Notes under the pieces: generated by a model
Told to the model about the DNA's origin: nothing
What the model saw: only the letters and a program-made list of their open reading frames with translations
Database searches by the model: none
Shown: positions 48,496-58,169 of the stretch, piece by piece
How the letters are laid out: the number at the start of each line of letters is the position of its first letter
How positions within the stretch are numbered: position 1 is the stretch's first letter
Source: Streptomyces europaeiscabiei
GTDB taxonomy: Bacteria > Actinomycetota > Actinomycetes > Streptomycetales > Streptomycetaceae
NCBI RefSeq assembly: GCF_036346855.1
Contig: NZ_CP107841.1
Location: forward strand, 10,482,001 to 10,546,000
DNA: 64,000 nucleotides
Direction: 5' to 3'
Made by a program: the position numbers and the translations under genes

Positions 48496-48893
48496 CTCAC
48501 CCTGCCCATGTTTCGCCAACTGCTGCTGCGCCGCCGGGCGCCACGGTCGACGTCGCCCAACGGCACACCGGCGACCTGGCCGCCGCCCGCGCCGCTGGCA
48601 TTCCGGCCGTCGCCGCAGGGGTGCCCGGCCTCATTGGCCCAGAACACCTCGGACCCGGTGCCACCGTCATCCACGTGGGCGTTCACCGCACCCCGTACGG
48701 CCCGACCGGTGACGTCCACAGAGTCCACTCGACGGGATCACCGCACGGGCCACCACGGTGCCCGGCGGCATCGCCCCGATGACCATCGCCATCCTGCTGG
48801 TCAACACGCTGCGCGGCGGAGTGGCACGAGCGGCGACGGCAGGGCGGACGCAGGACGCTGGAGAGGGTGAGGGCTCCGGCCTCCACCCCTGAC
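48496..48893 (+). pseudogene. folD (methylenetetrahydrofolate dehydrogenase/cyclohydrolase) relic
   Basis: With two or more frameshifts the plus strand reads LPMFRQLLLRR, GATVDVAQRHTGDLAAARAA, GIPAVAAGVPGLIGPEHLGP, GATVIHVGVHRTPYGPTGDV and then VPGGIAPMTIAILLVNTLRG. This is the NADP-binding half of FolD, ending at 48893. The N-terminal substrate domain is missing. It lies in the gap between the two inositol units and is unrelated to them. Confidence 0.78.
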
Positions 48894-48918
48894 CGGGATC
48901 GGCTCTCCAAGGCTTCGC

Positions 48919-49788
48919 TCAGGAAGCGAGTTCCTTGGTGATGCGGTCCAGCATGAACGCGGACGACTCCCTCGCCCGTTCCTCCCAGGCGAAGACACAG
49001 GCGGTGGCCACGCCGTCGAAGTCCAGCTCGCGCAGGGTGCCGAAGAAGGCGTCCCAGTCCACCTCGCCCTGGCCGATGTCCAGGTGTTGGTGGATGCGGG
49101 CGGTGGTGCCGGGCGGGTTGAGGATGTAGCGCAGGCCGCTGGAGCCCTTGTGGTTGAAGGAGTCGGCGATGTGCACGTGCTTCAGCCTGTCACCGGCGTA
49201 CCGCATCATCGCCGCGATGTCCGCGCCGACCTCCGAGACACCGGAGAGGTGGAAGGAGTGCGGGGCGCAGTAGAGGTAGTTCACCCAGGGTTTGTTGATC
49301 GCCGTGACGAGGTCGACGGCCGGGTTGTTCTCCTCGCAGAAGTCGTCCGGGTGGGCCTCCAGGTTCAGGGCGATGCCCTCCCGTTCGAACAGTGGCAGCA
49401 GCTCCTCCAGCGAGCGCCAGAACGCGGCCTCGCTTTCGGCGGCGCGCTCGGGGCGGCCGTTGAACTCCGAGTTCATCAGCGGGCATCCGAGGTCGGCGGT
49501 GATCTCGATCATCCGCTTCCAGTAGCGGACGGCCGCCTGCCGCTCGGCCTCGTCGGGCGAGGACCACTTGTACAGCGGCAGCACCGAGGCCAGCTGCACC
49601 CCGTGCGTGCGCAGCGCGCGCTTGAACTCCGCGACGCGTTCGTCGTCTGCCCGCGGATGCAGGAAGAAGGGCATGAAGTCGTCGCGCGGCGACAACTCGA
49701 TGTACTGATAGCCGAGTTCGGAGACCGTGCGCACCATCTCGCCGATCGGCAGGTGGCGGAACATGTACGGGTCGAGGGCGATTTTCAC
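48919..49788 (-). CDS. Sugar phosphate isomerase/epimerase (xylose-isomerase-like TIM barrel)
   Basis: 289 aa. TIM-barrel AP_endonuc_2 fold: start [20 protein letters not shown], metal-ligand regions [24 protein letters not shown] and [13 protein letters not shown]. Relatives in inositol operons (IolI/IolH) interconvert keto-inositols; this member could supply 2-keto-myo-inositol from another isomer. Last gene of the catabolic operon; its ATG overlaps the stop of the dehydrogenase gene. Confidence 0.8.
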   Translation of the reverse strand: MKIALDPYMFRHLPIGEMVRTVSELGYQYIELSPRDDFMPFFLHPRADDERVAEFKRALRTHGVQLASVLPLYKWSSPDEAERQAAVRYWKRMIEITADLGCPLMNSEFNGRPERAAESEAAFWRSLEELLPLFEREGIALNLEAHPDDFCEENNPAVDLVTAINKPWVNYLYCAPHSFHLSGVSEVGADIAAMMRYAGDRLKHVHIADSFNHKGSSGLRYILNPPGTTARIHQHLDIGQGEVDWDAFFGTLRELDFDGVATACVFAWEERARESSAFMLDRITKELAS

Positions 49789-50810
49789 GCGATGCCTCCG
49801 TAGAACGCGGGACGGGGCTTCATGTCGGCGGCGACGACGGTGCCGTCGGACTGAAGGGAGCGGACGGCCGCGTCGGTGATGACGGTCGCGGCATAGCCGT
49901 CCCAGGCGGAAGGCCCGGTAGGCTCACCGCCTGCGGCGACGGCGTCGATCCACTCACGGAACTCGGTGTCGAAGGCCTCGGCGAAGCGGGCCTTCCAGTC
50001 CTGCGGCACCGTGCTGCCGTGCTGCCCGGCGGTACGGACGGCGACGGCTGCCGGATCCGGCAGCCGTACAAGGCCGTCCTCGCCGACGACCTCACACTGG
50101 ATGTCGTAGCCGTACTGGCAGTTGACGAAGACCTCCAGATCGATGCGGACACCGCTCGCGGTCTCGAAGACCATGATCTGCGGATCCTTGAGGTGCTCGA
50201 ACCGCTTGCTCGTGGCGCGCGGGGTGATCACCTGGGCGGAGACGATCTCGTCGTCCAGCAGCCAGCGCAGTACGTCGATCTCGTGGACGGCGGTGTCCTG
50301 CGCGGCCATGGGGGAGGTGTACGCGTCCGGGACGGTCGGGTTCCGGTGGGCGCAGTGCACGATCAGCGGTGTACCGAGGGCCCCGGAGGCCAGGACGTCC
50401 TTCATCTGCCGGTAGCCGGGATCGAAGCGGCGCATGAAGCCGACCTGCACCAGACGGCGGCCGTGGGCGCGCTCGGCGTCGACGATGCGCAGACAGTCCT
50501 CGGCGGTGGTGGCCAGCGGCTTTTCGCAGAACACGGGCTTGCCGGCCGCGATGGAGTTCAGCACGTGCTCGGCGTGGGTGGGGCCCCAGGAGGTGACGAG
50601 GACGGCGTCCACGTCCGGGGAGGCGATCAGATCGGTGCCGGTGGGCAGCACGAGGGCGCCCACCCGGGCGGCGACCTCGGCAGCGCGCTCGGCGTCGATG
50701 TCGCTCACGGCGGAGACCTGAGCCCCCGTGACGGCCTTGGTCAGGCGCCGTATGTGGTCCTGGCCGATCATTCCGGCGCCGATGACGCCCACACGTACGG
50801 TCATGGTCAT
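49785..50810 (-). CDS. iolG: Inositol 2-dehydrogenase (Gfo/Idh/MocA family)
   Basis: 341 aa. Rossmann motif [18 protein letters not shown], the family motif [13 protein letters not shown] with catalytic Lys, and the substrate-domain His/Asp region [15 protein letters not shown]. It oxidises myo-inositol to scyllo-inosose with NAD, the first step of the pathway. Start could be ATG 50810 or the second ATG six bases later. The family also holds other sugar dehydrogenases, but the seven-gene inositol context makes IolG very likely. Confidence 0.9.
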   Translation of the reverse strand: MTMTVRVGVIGAGMIGQDHIRRLTKAVTGAQVSAVSDIDAERAAEVAARVGALVLPTGTDLIASPDVDAVLVTSWGPTHAEHVLNSIAAGKPVFCEKPLATTAEDCLRIVDAERAHGRRLVQVGFMRRFDPGYRQMKDVLASGALGTPLIVHCAHRNPTVPDAYTSPMAAQDTAVHEIDVLRWLLDDEIVSAQVITPRATSKRFEHLKDPQIMVFETASGVRIDLEVFVNCQYGYDIQCEVVGEDGLVRLPDPAAVAVRTAGQHGSTVPQDWKARFAEAFDTEFREWIDAVAAGGEPTGPSAWDGYAATVITDAAVRSLQSDGTVVAADMKPRPAFYGGIA

Positions 50811-50893
50811 GTCCTAATCAGAGAGGGGGCAGGAGAAGCGGACTTGTGCCCCGTGGCCGGCGCTGTGTCGTCGCTGACACACATGGGTGTGTC

Positions 50894-51841
50894 CTACCGT
50901 TCGAGCGTGGGGCGCCGGGTTCCGGTGAGGCCGCTGCCGGCCAGGTGCTCTCGGGTGCGTACCGCGATGGGCAGCGGCACCTCGGGCGCGCACGGGTACA
51001 GGTCCTGTTCGACGATCACGAACAACTCGGCGTCCAGCTTGCTCAGTTCGGCGACCACCTCAGCGGGGCTTGGCACCCCGGCGGGCGGCGTGACGCACAC
51101 CCCGCGCTTGACGGCCTCGCCGAACGACAGGTCCTCGGCGGCGACCTGGGCGAGGATCTCGGGGTCCATCTGCTTGATGTGGACGTATCCGACGCGCTCG
51201 CCGAACCGGCGGATCAGGTCGAGGTTGTCGCCGCCGCCGTAGGCCACGTGCCCGGTGTCCAGGCAGAGGTTGGTGTAGCGGGAATCGGATTCGTTGAGCA
51301 GGCGCTCGATCTCGGGCTGGGTCTGGATGTGGCTGTCTGCGTGCGGGTGGACGACGAGCCGTACGTCGTACTCGTCGAGGAGGAGCCTGCCGAGCCGGTC
51401 GGCGGCGCGGCCGAAGCCGGCCCACTGCTCGGTGGTCAGCTCGGGCGACTCGGTGAAGGCGCCGGTCTTCTCGTCCCGGTACATGGGCGGGATGAGGACG
51501 AGGTGGTGGGCGCCCGCCGCCGCCGTCAACGTGGCGACCTGCCGGACGTGGGCGAGCAACTCCTCCCACGCCTCCGGCCGGTGCAGCGCCCCGAACACGG
51601 TGCCGCCGGACACCTGCAGCCCACGGGCGTCGAGTTCGCCCTTCAGCTGCTGAGGGTCGGTGGGGAGGTAGCCGTACGGGCCGAGCTCCAGCCACTTGTA
51701 GCCCGCCGCCGCCAGCTCGTCGAGAAAGCGGGTGTGCGACACCTGGTGCTCGTCCTCGGGGAACCACACACCCCACGAGTCGGGCGCGGAGCCCAGGCAC
51801 AGGTTACCCACGGCGGTGCGGAGGGATGGCGTCGTTGCCAT
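50894..51841 (-). CDS. iolE: myo-Inosose-2 dehydratase (IolE-like)
   Basis: 315 aa. Opens with the IolE signature LGSAPDSWGVWFPEDEHQVS, then a TIM barrel with metal ligands in HLVLIPPMY, VVHPHADSHIQTQPE, CLDTGHVAYGG and GYVHIKQMDPE. It removes water from scyllo-inosose. The 48-bp gap to mmsA upstream and 83 bp to iolG downstream are compatible with one transcript. It is distinct from the isomerase at 48919 by its N-terminal signature. Confidence 0.9.
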   Translation of the reverse strand: MATTPSLRTAVGNLCLGSAPDSWGVWFPEDEHQVSHTRFLDELAAAGYKWLELGPYGYLPTDPQQLKGELDARGLQVSGGTVFGALHRPEAWEELLAHVRQVATLTAAAGAHHLVLIPPMYRDEKTGAFTESPELTTEQWAGFGRAADRLGRLLLDEYDVRLVVHPHADSHIQTQPEIERLLNESDSRYTNLCLDTGHVAYGGGDNLDLIRRFGERVGYVHIKQMDPEILAQVAAEDLSFGEAVKRGVCVTPPAGVPSPAEVVAELSKLDAELFVIVEQDLYPCAPEVPLPIAVRTREHLAGSGLTGTRRPTLER

Positions 51842-51889
51842 GGTGAAGGTCCTTCGGATCGTTGGGCTGTCGGGGAATGCCCAGCCGGA

Positions 51890-53386
51890 TCAGCTGGAGG
51901 TGGGGAAGTCGAAGCCCGCGGCGACATGTTGCGCGGGCTGGGGCCAGCGGGTGGTGACGACCTTGGGGCGGGTGTAGAAGCGGATGCCTTCGGGGCCGTG
52001 GATGGGGGAGTCGCCGATGAGGGAGTCCTTCCAGCCGCCGAAGGAGTAGTACGACATCGGCACGGGCACGGGGACGTTGATGCCGATCATGCCGACCTTG
52101 ACGTTGCGCTGGAAGCGGCGCGCGGCCTCGCCGGAGGCGGTGAACAGGGCGGTTCCGTTGCCGTAGGGGTTGGCGTTGATCAGGTCGATCGCCTCGTCCA
52201 GGGACTCGGCGCGGATGACGGCGAGGACCGGGCCGAACAGCTCCTCCTTGTAGGCGTCCATCTCGGTGCTGACGTGGTCGAGGAGAGAGGGGCCGGTGAA
52301 GAAACCGTCCTCGTGCCCGTCGACCTTGAGCCCGCGCCCGTCGACGACGACCGTCGCGCCCTGGGTGGCCGCGCCGCCGACCGCGTTCTCCACGCGCTCC
52401 TGCGCGGCCCTGGTCACCAGCGGGCCCATCTCCGTGCCGGGCGCGTCACCGGGGCCGACCTTCACCGCGCGCGCCTTGCGCTCCAGCACGTCGACCAGGG
52501 CGTCGGCGGCGTCACCGACCGCGACGGCCACCGAGACCGCCATGCATCGCTCGCCGGCCGAGCCGTAGGCGCCGGCGGTGATGTGGTTGGCGGCGAATTC
52601 CAGGTCGGCGTCGGGGAGGACGACAGCGTGATTCTTGGCGCCGCCGAGGGCCTGGACGCGCTTGCCGTGGGCGGTGGCGGTCTCGTGGACGTACTTGGCG
52701 ATGAGGGTGGAGCCGACGAAGGAGACGGCCTCGATGTGCGGATGGGTGAGGATGGCGTCGACCGCTTCCTTGCCACCGTGGACGACGTTGAAGACGCCGT
52801 CGGGCAGTCCGGCCTTCCGGTACAGCTCGGCGACGAAGTTGGCGGCGGACGGGTCGCGCTCACTGGGCTTGAGGATGAAGGTGTTGCCGGTGGCGATGGC
52901 GATCGGGTGCATCCAGAGCGGCACCATGGCGGGGAAGTTGAAGGGCGTGATGCCGGCGACGACGCCGAGGGGCTGGCGGAAGTTGTGTACGTCCACTCCG
53001 CGCGAGACCTGGTCGGAGAAGGACCCCTTCAACACGTCACCGAGGCCGCAGGCGTATTCCACCACTTCCCGGCCGCGGGTGATCTCGCCGCGTGCGTCGT
53101 CGACGGTCTTGCCGTGCTCGGCGGAGATGATCCGCCCGAGCTCCTCCTCGTGCTCGACGAGCAACTGGCGGAAGGCGAACATCACCTGGGTGCGCTGCGT
53201 CAGCGACGACTCCGACCAGGTCTCGAAGGCGGCGGAGGCCGCAGCTACGGCCGCGCCGACGTCGGCGGCACCGCCGAGAGCAACACGGGCCTGCTCCTTG
53301 CCGGTGGCCGGGTTGAAGACGGGCTGGGTGGCGGCAGCGCTGCCCGGGTCCGGGCTTCCGCTGATCCAATGCTGGATGGTCTTCAT
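51890..53386 (-). CDS. mmsA: CoA-acylating (methyl)malonate-semialdehyde dehydrogenase
   Basis: 498 aa, standard length. Catalytic Cys in GSAGERCMAVSVAVAV; no general-base Glu stands in the usual position (VQALGGAKNHAVVLPD), as in CoA-dependent members. NAD region ITPFNFPAMVPLWMHPIAIA. It turns malonate semialdehyde (from inositol) into acetyl-CoA and CO2, and methylmalonate semialdehyde into propionyl-CoA. Its place inside the iol operon indicates the inositol role (IolA). Confidence 0.93.
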   Translation of the reverse strand: MKTIQHWISGSPDPGSAAATQPVFNPATGKEQARVALGGAADVGAAVAAASAAFETWSESSLTQRTQVMFAFRQLLVEHEEELGRIISAEHGKTVDDARGEITRGREVVEYACGLGDVLKGSFSDQVSRGVDVHNFRQPLGVVAGITPFNFPAMVPLWMHPIAIATGNTFILKPSERDPSAANFVAELYRKAGLPDGVFNVVHGGKEAVDAILTHPHIEAVSFVGSTLIAKYVHETATAHGKRVQALGGAKNHAVVLPDADLEFAANHITAGAYGSAGERCMAVSVAVAVGDAADALVDVLERKARAVKVGPGDAPGTEMGPLVTRAAQERVENAVGGAATQGATVVVDGRGLKVDGHEDGFFTGPSLLDHVSTEMDAYKEELFGPVLAVIRAESLDEAIDLINANPYGNGTALFTASGEAARRFQRNVKVGMIGINVPVPVPMSYYSFGGWKDSLIGDSPIHGPEGIRFYTRPKVVTTRWPQPAQHVAAGFDFPTSS

Positions 53387-53398
53387 GTGAGGGTGTCC

Positions 53399-55282
53399 TT
53401 ACAGGTAGTGCCGCTGGTCGAGCTTGTGGGCGGCGTACGTCTCGTACGCGGTGCGGGTGGAGTCCAGGGCCGAGGTCTCGCTGACGGGAACGTCCCACCA
53501 CCCGTGGCCGGGCGGGTTGGGCCCGTACAGGTCGGTCTCGACATGCACGACCGTGGTGCGGGTCGCGGCCTTGGCCTTCTCCATCGCGGCGCGGAACTCG
53601 TCGACGGAGGTGGCGTGCAGGACGTCCGCGCCGAGGGAAGAGGCGTTGGCGGCGAGATCGACAGGGAGGACCTCGCCGTCGAGCCGGCCCGAACCGCTTT
53701 CGCGGAAGCGGTACTTGGTGCCGAAACGCTGTGATCCCAGTGCCTCCGACAGTGCGCCGATGGAGGCGAAGCCGTGGTTCTGGACGAGGACGATGACGAC
53801 CTTCAGGCCTTCGGAGACCATGGTGACGATCTCCTGGGCCATCATCAGGTACGAGCCGTCGCCGACCAGGACGACCACCTCGCGTGAGGGATCGGCCATC
53901 TTCGCGCCGACACCGGCGGCGACCTCGTAGCCCATGCAGGAGTAGGCGTACTCGACGTGGTACGCCTTGGGGTCCCGTGCCCGCCACAGTTGTTGCAGGT
54001 CGCCGGGCATGGATCCGGCCGCGTTGATGACGACGTCACGGTCGCCGAGGACGTCGTTGAGGGCGCCGAGGATCTGGGTCTGGGCGGGGAGATCACCGGT
54101 GTTGCGGTCGGGGGCGAAGCACTCCTCCTCGATCTCCCGGGTACGGGCGATCAGTTCACGGGTGCGGCGGCGGTAGGAGGGGTCGACCTCCCAGTCCGTC
54201 AGAGCGCCCGCGAGGGCCTGGATGCCGAGCCGGGCGTCGGCGACCAGCGGCTCGGCGGACTGCTTCACCGCGTCGAGCCGGGCGACGTTGAGGTTGACGA
54301 AGGCGACGTCGGGGTTGCCGAAGACGGTGTGGCTGGCGGTGGTGAAGTCGGAGTACCGGGTGCCGATCCCGAGGACGACATCGGCCTCGCGCGCCAGCTC
54401 GTTCGCGGCGTAGGCGCCGGTGGAGCCGATCCCGCCGACCGCGTAGGGGTGGTCCCAGGCCACGGCGCCCTTGCCCGCGTGTGTGTCGGCGACCGGGATG
54501 CCGGTGGCTTCGGCGAAGGCCCGCAGCTGGGTCTCGGCACCGGAGTAGACCGTGCCGCCGCCGGCCACGATCAGCGGCTTCCGCGCCCCTCGCAGCAGCG
54601 CGGCAGCCCGCTCGACCGCATCGGGTTCGGGAACCGGGCGACCTACGTGCCAGACGCGACGGCGGAAGAAGGAGAGCGGCCAGTCGAAGCCTTCCGCCTG
54701 CACGTCCTGCGGCAGCGCGAGGGTGACGGCGCCGGTCTCGACGGGGTCGGTCAGTACCCGCATCGCGGCGAGTGCGGCCGGGATCAGCTGCTCGGGACGC
54801 GAGATGCGGTCGAAGTACTTGGACACGGCGCGAAAGGCGTCGTTGACGGTGACGTCCCCGCCCCGGGTGTCCTCCAGCTGCTGGAGGACGGGGTCGGCGA
54901 CGCGGGTGGCGAACATGTCACTCGGCAGCAGGAGCACGGGTATGCGGTTCGTCGTTGCCAGCGCGGCACCCGTGATCATGTTGGTCGAGCCGGGCCCGGT
55001 CGACGCCGTGCAGGCGAAGGTCGCCAGCCGGTCGCGCATCTTCGCGTACGCCACCGACGCGTGGACCATGCCCTGCTCGTTGCGGGCCAGGTAGTAGGGG
55101 AGATCGGCGTCTCCGGTCGTGGCCGCCTGAAGGAGCGCCTGGCCGATGCCGGCGACGTTGCCGTGTCCGAAGATGCCCCAGACACCGGGGATGAGGCGCT
55201 GCTCCTGGCCGTCACGCTCGCTGTACTGGTGGGCCAGGAAGCGCACGAGCGCCTGGGCGGTGGTGAGTCTGATCGTTTCCAT
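53399..55282 (-). CDS. iolD: 3D-(3,5/4)-trihydroxycyclohexane-1,2-dione acylhydrolase (TPP enzyme)
   Basis: 627 aa. N-terminal TPP-pyrimidine domain (GVWGIFGHGNVAGIGQALLQ), HASVAYAKM and TASTGPGSTNMITGAALAT, and C-terminal TPP motif GDGSYLMMAQEIVTMVSEGL ending VLVQNHGF. It opens the six-membered ring of the diketo intermediate. ATG 55282 shares a base with the iolB stop (TGATG); GTG 55285 is a possible alternative. The length equals known IolD proteins. Confidence 0.94.
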   Translation of the reverse strand: METIRLTTAQALVRFLAHQYSERDGQEQRLIPGVWGIFGHGNVAGIGQALLQAATTGDADLPYYLARNEQGMVHASVAYAKMRDRLATFACTASTGPGSTNMITGAALATTNRIPVLLLPSDMFATRVADPVLQQLEDTRGGDVTVNDAFRAVSKYFDRISRPEQLIPAALAAMRVLTDPVETGAVTLALPQDVQAEGFDWPLSFFRRRVWHVGRPVPEPDAVERAAALLRGARKPLIVAGGGTVYSGAETQLRAFAEATGIPVADTHAGKGAVAWDHPYAVGGIGSTGAYAANELAREADVVLGIGTRYSDFTTASHTVFGNPDVAFVNLNVARLDAVKQSAEPLVADARLGIQALAGALTDWEVDPSYRRRTRELIARTREIEEECFAPDRNTGDLPAQTQILGALNDVLGDRDVVINAAGSMPGDLQQLWRARDPKAYHVEYAYSCMGYEVAAGVGAKMADPSREVVVLVGDGSYLMMAQEIVTMVSEGLKVVIVLVQNHGFASIGALSEALGSQRFGTKYRFRESGSGRLDGEVLPVDLAANASSLGADVLHATSVDEFRAAMEKAKAATRTTVVHVETDLYGPNPPGHGWWDVPVSETSALDSTRTAYETYAAHKLDQRHYL

Positions 55283-56190
55283 CACTCGTTCTCCTCGACG
55301 CCGAACGGCAGCCGGTCATCGATGTCCTGTGCGGCCCAGGTCGTACGCACCCAGCCGTGCGCGGGGTCGTCGCAGATCAGCCAGGCGCGGTCCTGCCCCG
55401 GACCGGCCATGACGTTGAGGTAGTACAGGTCGTAACCGGGCGCCGCGACCGAAGGGCCGTGCCAGCCGTGCGGGATGAGCACCGTGTCACCGGAGCGGAT
55501 CTCGGCGATGACATCGATCGGCCGCTCCGGGGTGCCGTACACGCGCTGGTAGCCGAACCCGCCCTCGCCCGCGACCTCGAAGTAATAGATCTCCTCCAGC
55601 TCCGACTCGGCCGGGTCGCCCGCCTCGCCGATGCGTACCTCGTCGTGCTTGTGCGGCGGGTACGACGACCAGTTGCCCCCCGGCGTCAGAACCTCGCACA
55701 CCAGCAGCTGCTCGGCCTCGAACGTCCCCGGCAGGCAGTAGTTGTTCACCTGCCGAGAGCACGCACCGGCGCCACGCAGTTCGACGGGTACGCCTGCTTT
55801 GGGACCGTACCGGGCGGAGAGTGAGCTCCGCCCGGCACGGGCTGTGGGCAGCGCGAACCGTCCTCCGGTCGCGCTGCTGATGACGGCCTCCGACTTGCGG
55901 GGGAGGTAGGCGAAGTCGGTGACCGAGGCGAACACATCCGCGCGGCCGTCGAGTTCGAAGGTCTGGCCTTCGAAGGTCCGGCCGTCGACGGCGACCGTGC
56001 AGCCGCCGGTCAGCGGCAGAACCAGGCACTCGGACTCGCCGGTGGACATCGTGTGTGTCTCACCCGGGCCAAGGGACAGGATCCTGAGGCCGGAGTATCC
56101 CCAGCCCGCCGACTCCGGCGTGACCAGGACGTCGTACGGGCCATCGCCCGAAGTGCCCCTGGGCAGGTGGTACTTGCTCGTGTCGCTCAC
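55282..56190 (-). CDS. iolB: 5-deoxy-glucuronate isomerase
   Basis: 302 aa. Bicupin: metal-binding region SSYPPHKHDE and, towards the end, VLIPHGWHGPSVAAPGYDLY then YLNVMAGP, the IolB C-terminal hallmark. It converts 5-deoxyglucuronate to 2-deoxy-5-keto-gluconate. GTG 56190 overlaps the aldolase stop (GTGA), and its own stop overlaps iolD. Confidence 0.94.
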   Translation of the reverse strand: MSDTSKYHLPRGTSGDGPYDVLVTPESAGWGYSGLRILSLGPGETHTMSTGESECLVLPLTGGCTVAVDGRTFEGQTFELDGRADVFASVTDFAYLPRKSEAVISSATGGRFALPTARAGRSSLSARYGPKAGVPVELRGAGACSRQVNNYCLPGTFEAEQLLVCEVLTPGGNWSSYPPHKHDEVRIGEAGDPAESELEEIYYFEVAGEGGFGYQRVYGTPERPIDVIAEIRSGDTVLIPHGWHGPSVAAPGYDLYYLNVMAGPGQDRAWLICDDPAHGWVRTTWAAQDIDDRLPFGVEENE

Positions 56191-57059
56191 AGCAGGCTCA
56201 CCGCCCGGTCCACCGCCCCGGCGACATCGCCGGAGGAGGGGTAGAGCAGGGAACGGCCCACGACCAGACCCTGAGCGGTGGGCTGCTTCAGCGCCTTGCC
56301 CCAGGACGCGAAGGCTGCGTCGGCATCCTTGACCTCACCGCCCAGCAACAGCGCCGGCAGGGTGGAGGAAGCCAGCACGCGCTCCATGTCGTCCACGACG
56401 GGCAGTTTCAGCCACGTGTAGGCGGTCCGCCGGCCCAGCCCGGAGGCGATGGTGATCGACTTGACGACGGCGTCGGTGGACAGGTCGTTGCGGATCCTCC
56501 CGCCCTGCCACGTCGAGAGGAACGGCTCGACCATGGCTATCAGTTGACGATCGTTCAGCTCGTCCACGGCCCGGGCGGTGTTCTCCAGGATCGACGGGGT
56601 GGCCGGGTCGTCGAGGGCTATACGGGTGAGCATCTTGCCGCCGTCGAAGCCCATCGCGGCGATCGTTGCGGCGTCATAGCCGGTGAACCGGTCGTCGATC
56701 TCGAAGACCGACCCCGCCAGCCCGCCCCGGTTCATGGAACCGAAGACACTCTTGCCGTCCAGGACACCGAGCAGCAGCAGGTCCTCCAGAATGTCGGCGG
56801 TGGCCAGCACCCCCGTCACCCCAGGCCGCTCCAGCGCGATACACAGCCGGTCGATCAGCTGGAAGCGGTCGGCCATGGCATGGGGGTGGGCGCCGACGCC
56901 GTTGGCGCCGCGTGCGGGATGGTCGGCGGCGATGATCATCGCCTTGCCGTGTTCCCCGCGCAGCGAAGTGGCCTTCACACGGCGTGCGGCGGCCGCCGCG
57001 ATGGCACCGGGATCGTTGACCCGGGCGCCCACGATTCGGCTCACGTGGTCGGACAGCAC
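56187..57059 (-). CDS. Class I-type aldolase of inositol operons (Cgl0158/DeoC-like)
   Basis: 290 aa from GTG 57059, five bases after the iolC stop, with AAGGAAAGG upstream. Core KAMIIAADHPARGANGVGAH, MADRFQLIDRLCIALE, then GFDGGKMLTRIALDDPATPS, KLPVVDDMERVLASSTLPAL and LLGGEVKD. It matches the unnamed aldolase family found with iolC in actinobacteria and presumably cleaves 2-deoxy-5-keto-6-phosphogluconate to dihydroxyacetone phosphate and malonate semialdehyde, the role of IolJ in Bacillus. That assignment is context-based. Confidence 0.85.
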   Translation of the reverse strand: MLSDHVSRIVGARVNDPGAIAAAAARRVKATSLRGEHGKAMIIAADHPARGANGVGAHPHAMADRFQLIDRLCIALERPGVTGVLATADILEDLLLLGVLDGKSVFGSMNRGGLAGSVFEIDDRFTGYDAATIAAMGFDGGKMLTRIALDDPATPSILENTARAVDELNDRQLIAMVEPFLSTWQGGRIRNDLSTDAVVKSITIASGLGRRTAYTWLKLPVVDDMERVLASSTLPALLLGGEVKDADAAFASWGKALKQPTAQGLVVGRSLLYPSSGDVAGAVDRAVSLL

Positions 57060-57063
57060 GTCG

Positions 57064-58044
57064 TCACGCCTTTCCTTGGGTGGGGTCTTCGGCGGCGAGG
57101 CAGGAGGCCTCACGGAGTTTGGCGTCTACTTCCGCCTCGGTCGGCATGGCGTCGGAGCAGGACAGACGGCCCGCCACGATCGCGCCGGCGGCATTGGCGA
57201 AGGACACCGTGCGCAGGGTCTCCCAGCTCGAGAGCAGGCCATGGCACAGGGCGCCGCCGAAGGCGTCACCCGCACCGAGCCCGTTGACGACGTCCACCGG
57301 CACCGGCGGAATCTCGGCCGTCGAGCCGTCCCGGCCCATCGCCAGGACACCCTTCGGCCCCTGCTTCACCACCGCCAGCTCCACACCCGCGGCCAGCAAC
57401 GCCTTCGCCGCCGCGTGAGGCTCCCGCTCACCGGTCGCCACCTCGCACTCGTCGAGATTGCCGACGGCGACGGTGGTGTGCCGCAGGGCCTCGGCGTAGT
57501 GGGTACGGGCCTCGGACGGGTTCTCCCAGAACATCGGCCGCCAGTCCAGGTCGAAGACCGTCGTGCCGGCCCTGGCCCGGTGCGCCAGCGCGGCCAGTGT
57601 GGCCGAGCGGCTCGGCTCCTCGCTCAGCCCGGTCCCGGTCATCCAGAAGATCCGCGCGTCGCGCACCGCCCCCAGGTCCAGCTCCTCAGGACGGATGTCC
57701 AGGTCAGGAGCCTTCGGCAGCCGGTAGAAGTACAGCGGGAAGTCGTCCGGCGGGAAGATCTCGCAGAACGTCACCGGCGTCGGCGCGATATCCGACGTCC
57801 CCACGAAACCGCTGTCCACGCCGTACCCGTCCAGGGCCGCGCGGACGAAATCCCCGAACGGGTCGCGACCCGTCTTGGTGACCACCGAGGCAGAGCGGCC
57901 GTACCGTGCGGCGGCCACCGCGACATTGGTCGGGGAGCCGCCGAGGTATTTGCCGAACGAGATGACCTCAGCCAGTCCCACGCCTGTCTGGAGCGGATAC
58001 ACATCCACCCCCACACGGCCCATGGTCAGCACATCGAACGGCAT
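57064..58044 (-). CDS. iolC: 5-dehydro-2-deoxygluconokinase (PfkB family)
   Basis: 326 aa. PfkB motifs GKYLGGSPTNVAVAAARYG near residues 31-49 and the C-terminal catalytic VDVVNGLGAGDAFGGALCHG with the Asp base. N-terminus MPFDVLTMGRVGVDVYPLQ is the IolC signature. It phosphorylates 2-deoxy-5-keto-gluconate. First gene of the catabolic operon; promoter and operator lie 70-120 bp upstream. Confidence 0.94.
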   Translation of the reverse strand: MPFDVLTMGRVGVDVYPLQTGVGLAEVISFGKYLGGSPTNVAVAAARYGRSASVVTKTGRDPFGDFVRAALDGYGVDSGFVGTSDIAPTPVTFCEIFPPDDFPLYFYRLPKAPDLDIRPEELDLGAVRDARIFWMTGTGLSEEPSRSATLAALAHRARAGTTVFDLDWRPMFWENPSEARTHYAEALRHTTVAVGNLDECEVATGEREPHAAAKALLAAGVELAVVKQGPKGVLAMGRDGSTAEIPPVPVDVVNGLGAGDAFGGALCHGLLSSWETLRTVSFANAAGAIVAGRLSCSDAMPTEAEVDAKLREASCLAAEDPTQGKA

Positions 58045-58113
58045 TACTGGCTTCCCTTCGCTCCGGGGACACCGGTCACTTCATTGGAGGATGATTTTCT
58101 CTGTCGCGCGCTA

Positions 58114-58163
58114 CTAGCGCGCGCTAGATGAGTACGATGGGCCCTGTCCAAATGTCATGTCAA
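58114..58163 (-). promoter_or_regulatory. iol operon promoter and operator
   Basis: On the minus strand TTGACA (58158-58163), 18 bp, CATCGT (58134-58139). Immediately downstream is the perfect 14-bp palindrome CTAGCGCGCGCTAG (58114-58127), with an extra half-site CGCGCGCTA at 58105-58113. The order TATTGACAT...CCAT(C/A)GT...CTAG(C/A)GCGC is shared with the transporter promoter at 48336-48401. The -35 box lies at the very end of the decarboxylase relic. Confidence 0.75.
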
Positions 58164-58169
58164 TAGCTT

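Noticed and set aside
50846..53734. Plus-strand frame of about 960 codons across iolE, mmsA and part of iolD
   Set aside because: Spans three genes antisense and has no recognisable domain; composition is typical of a GC-bias shadow.
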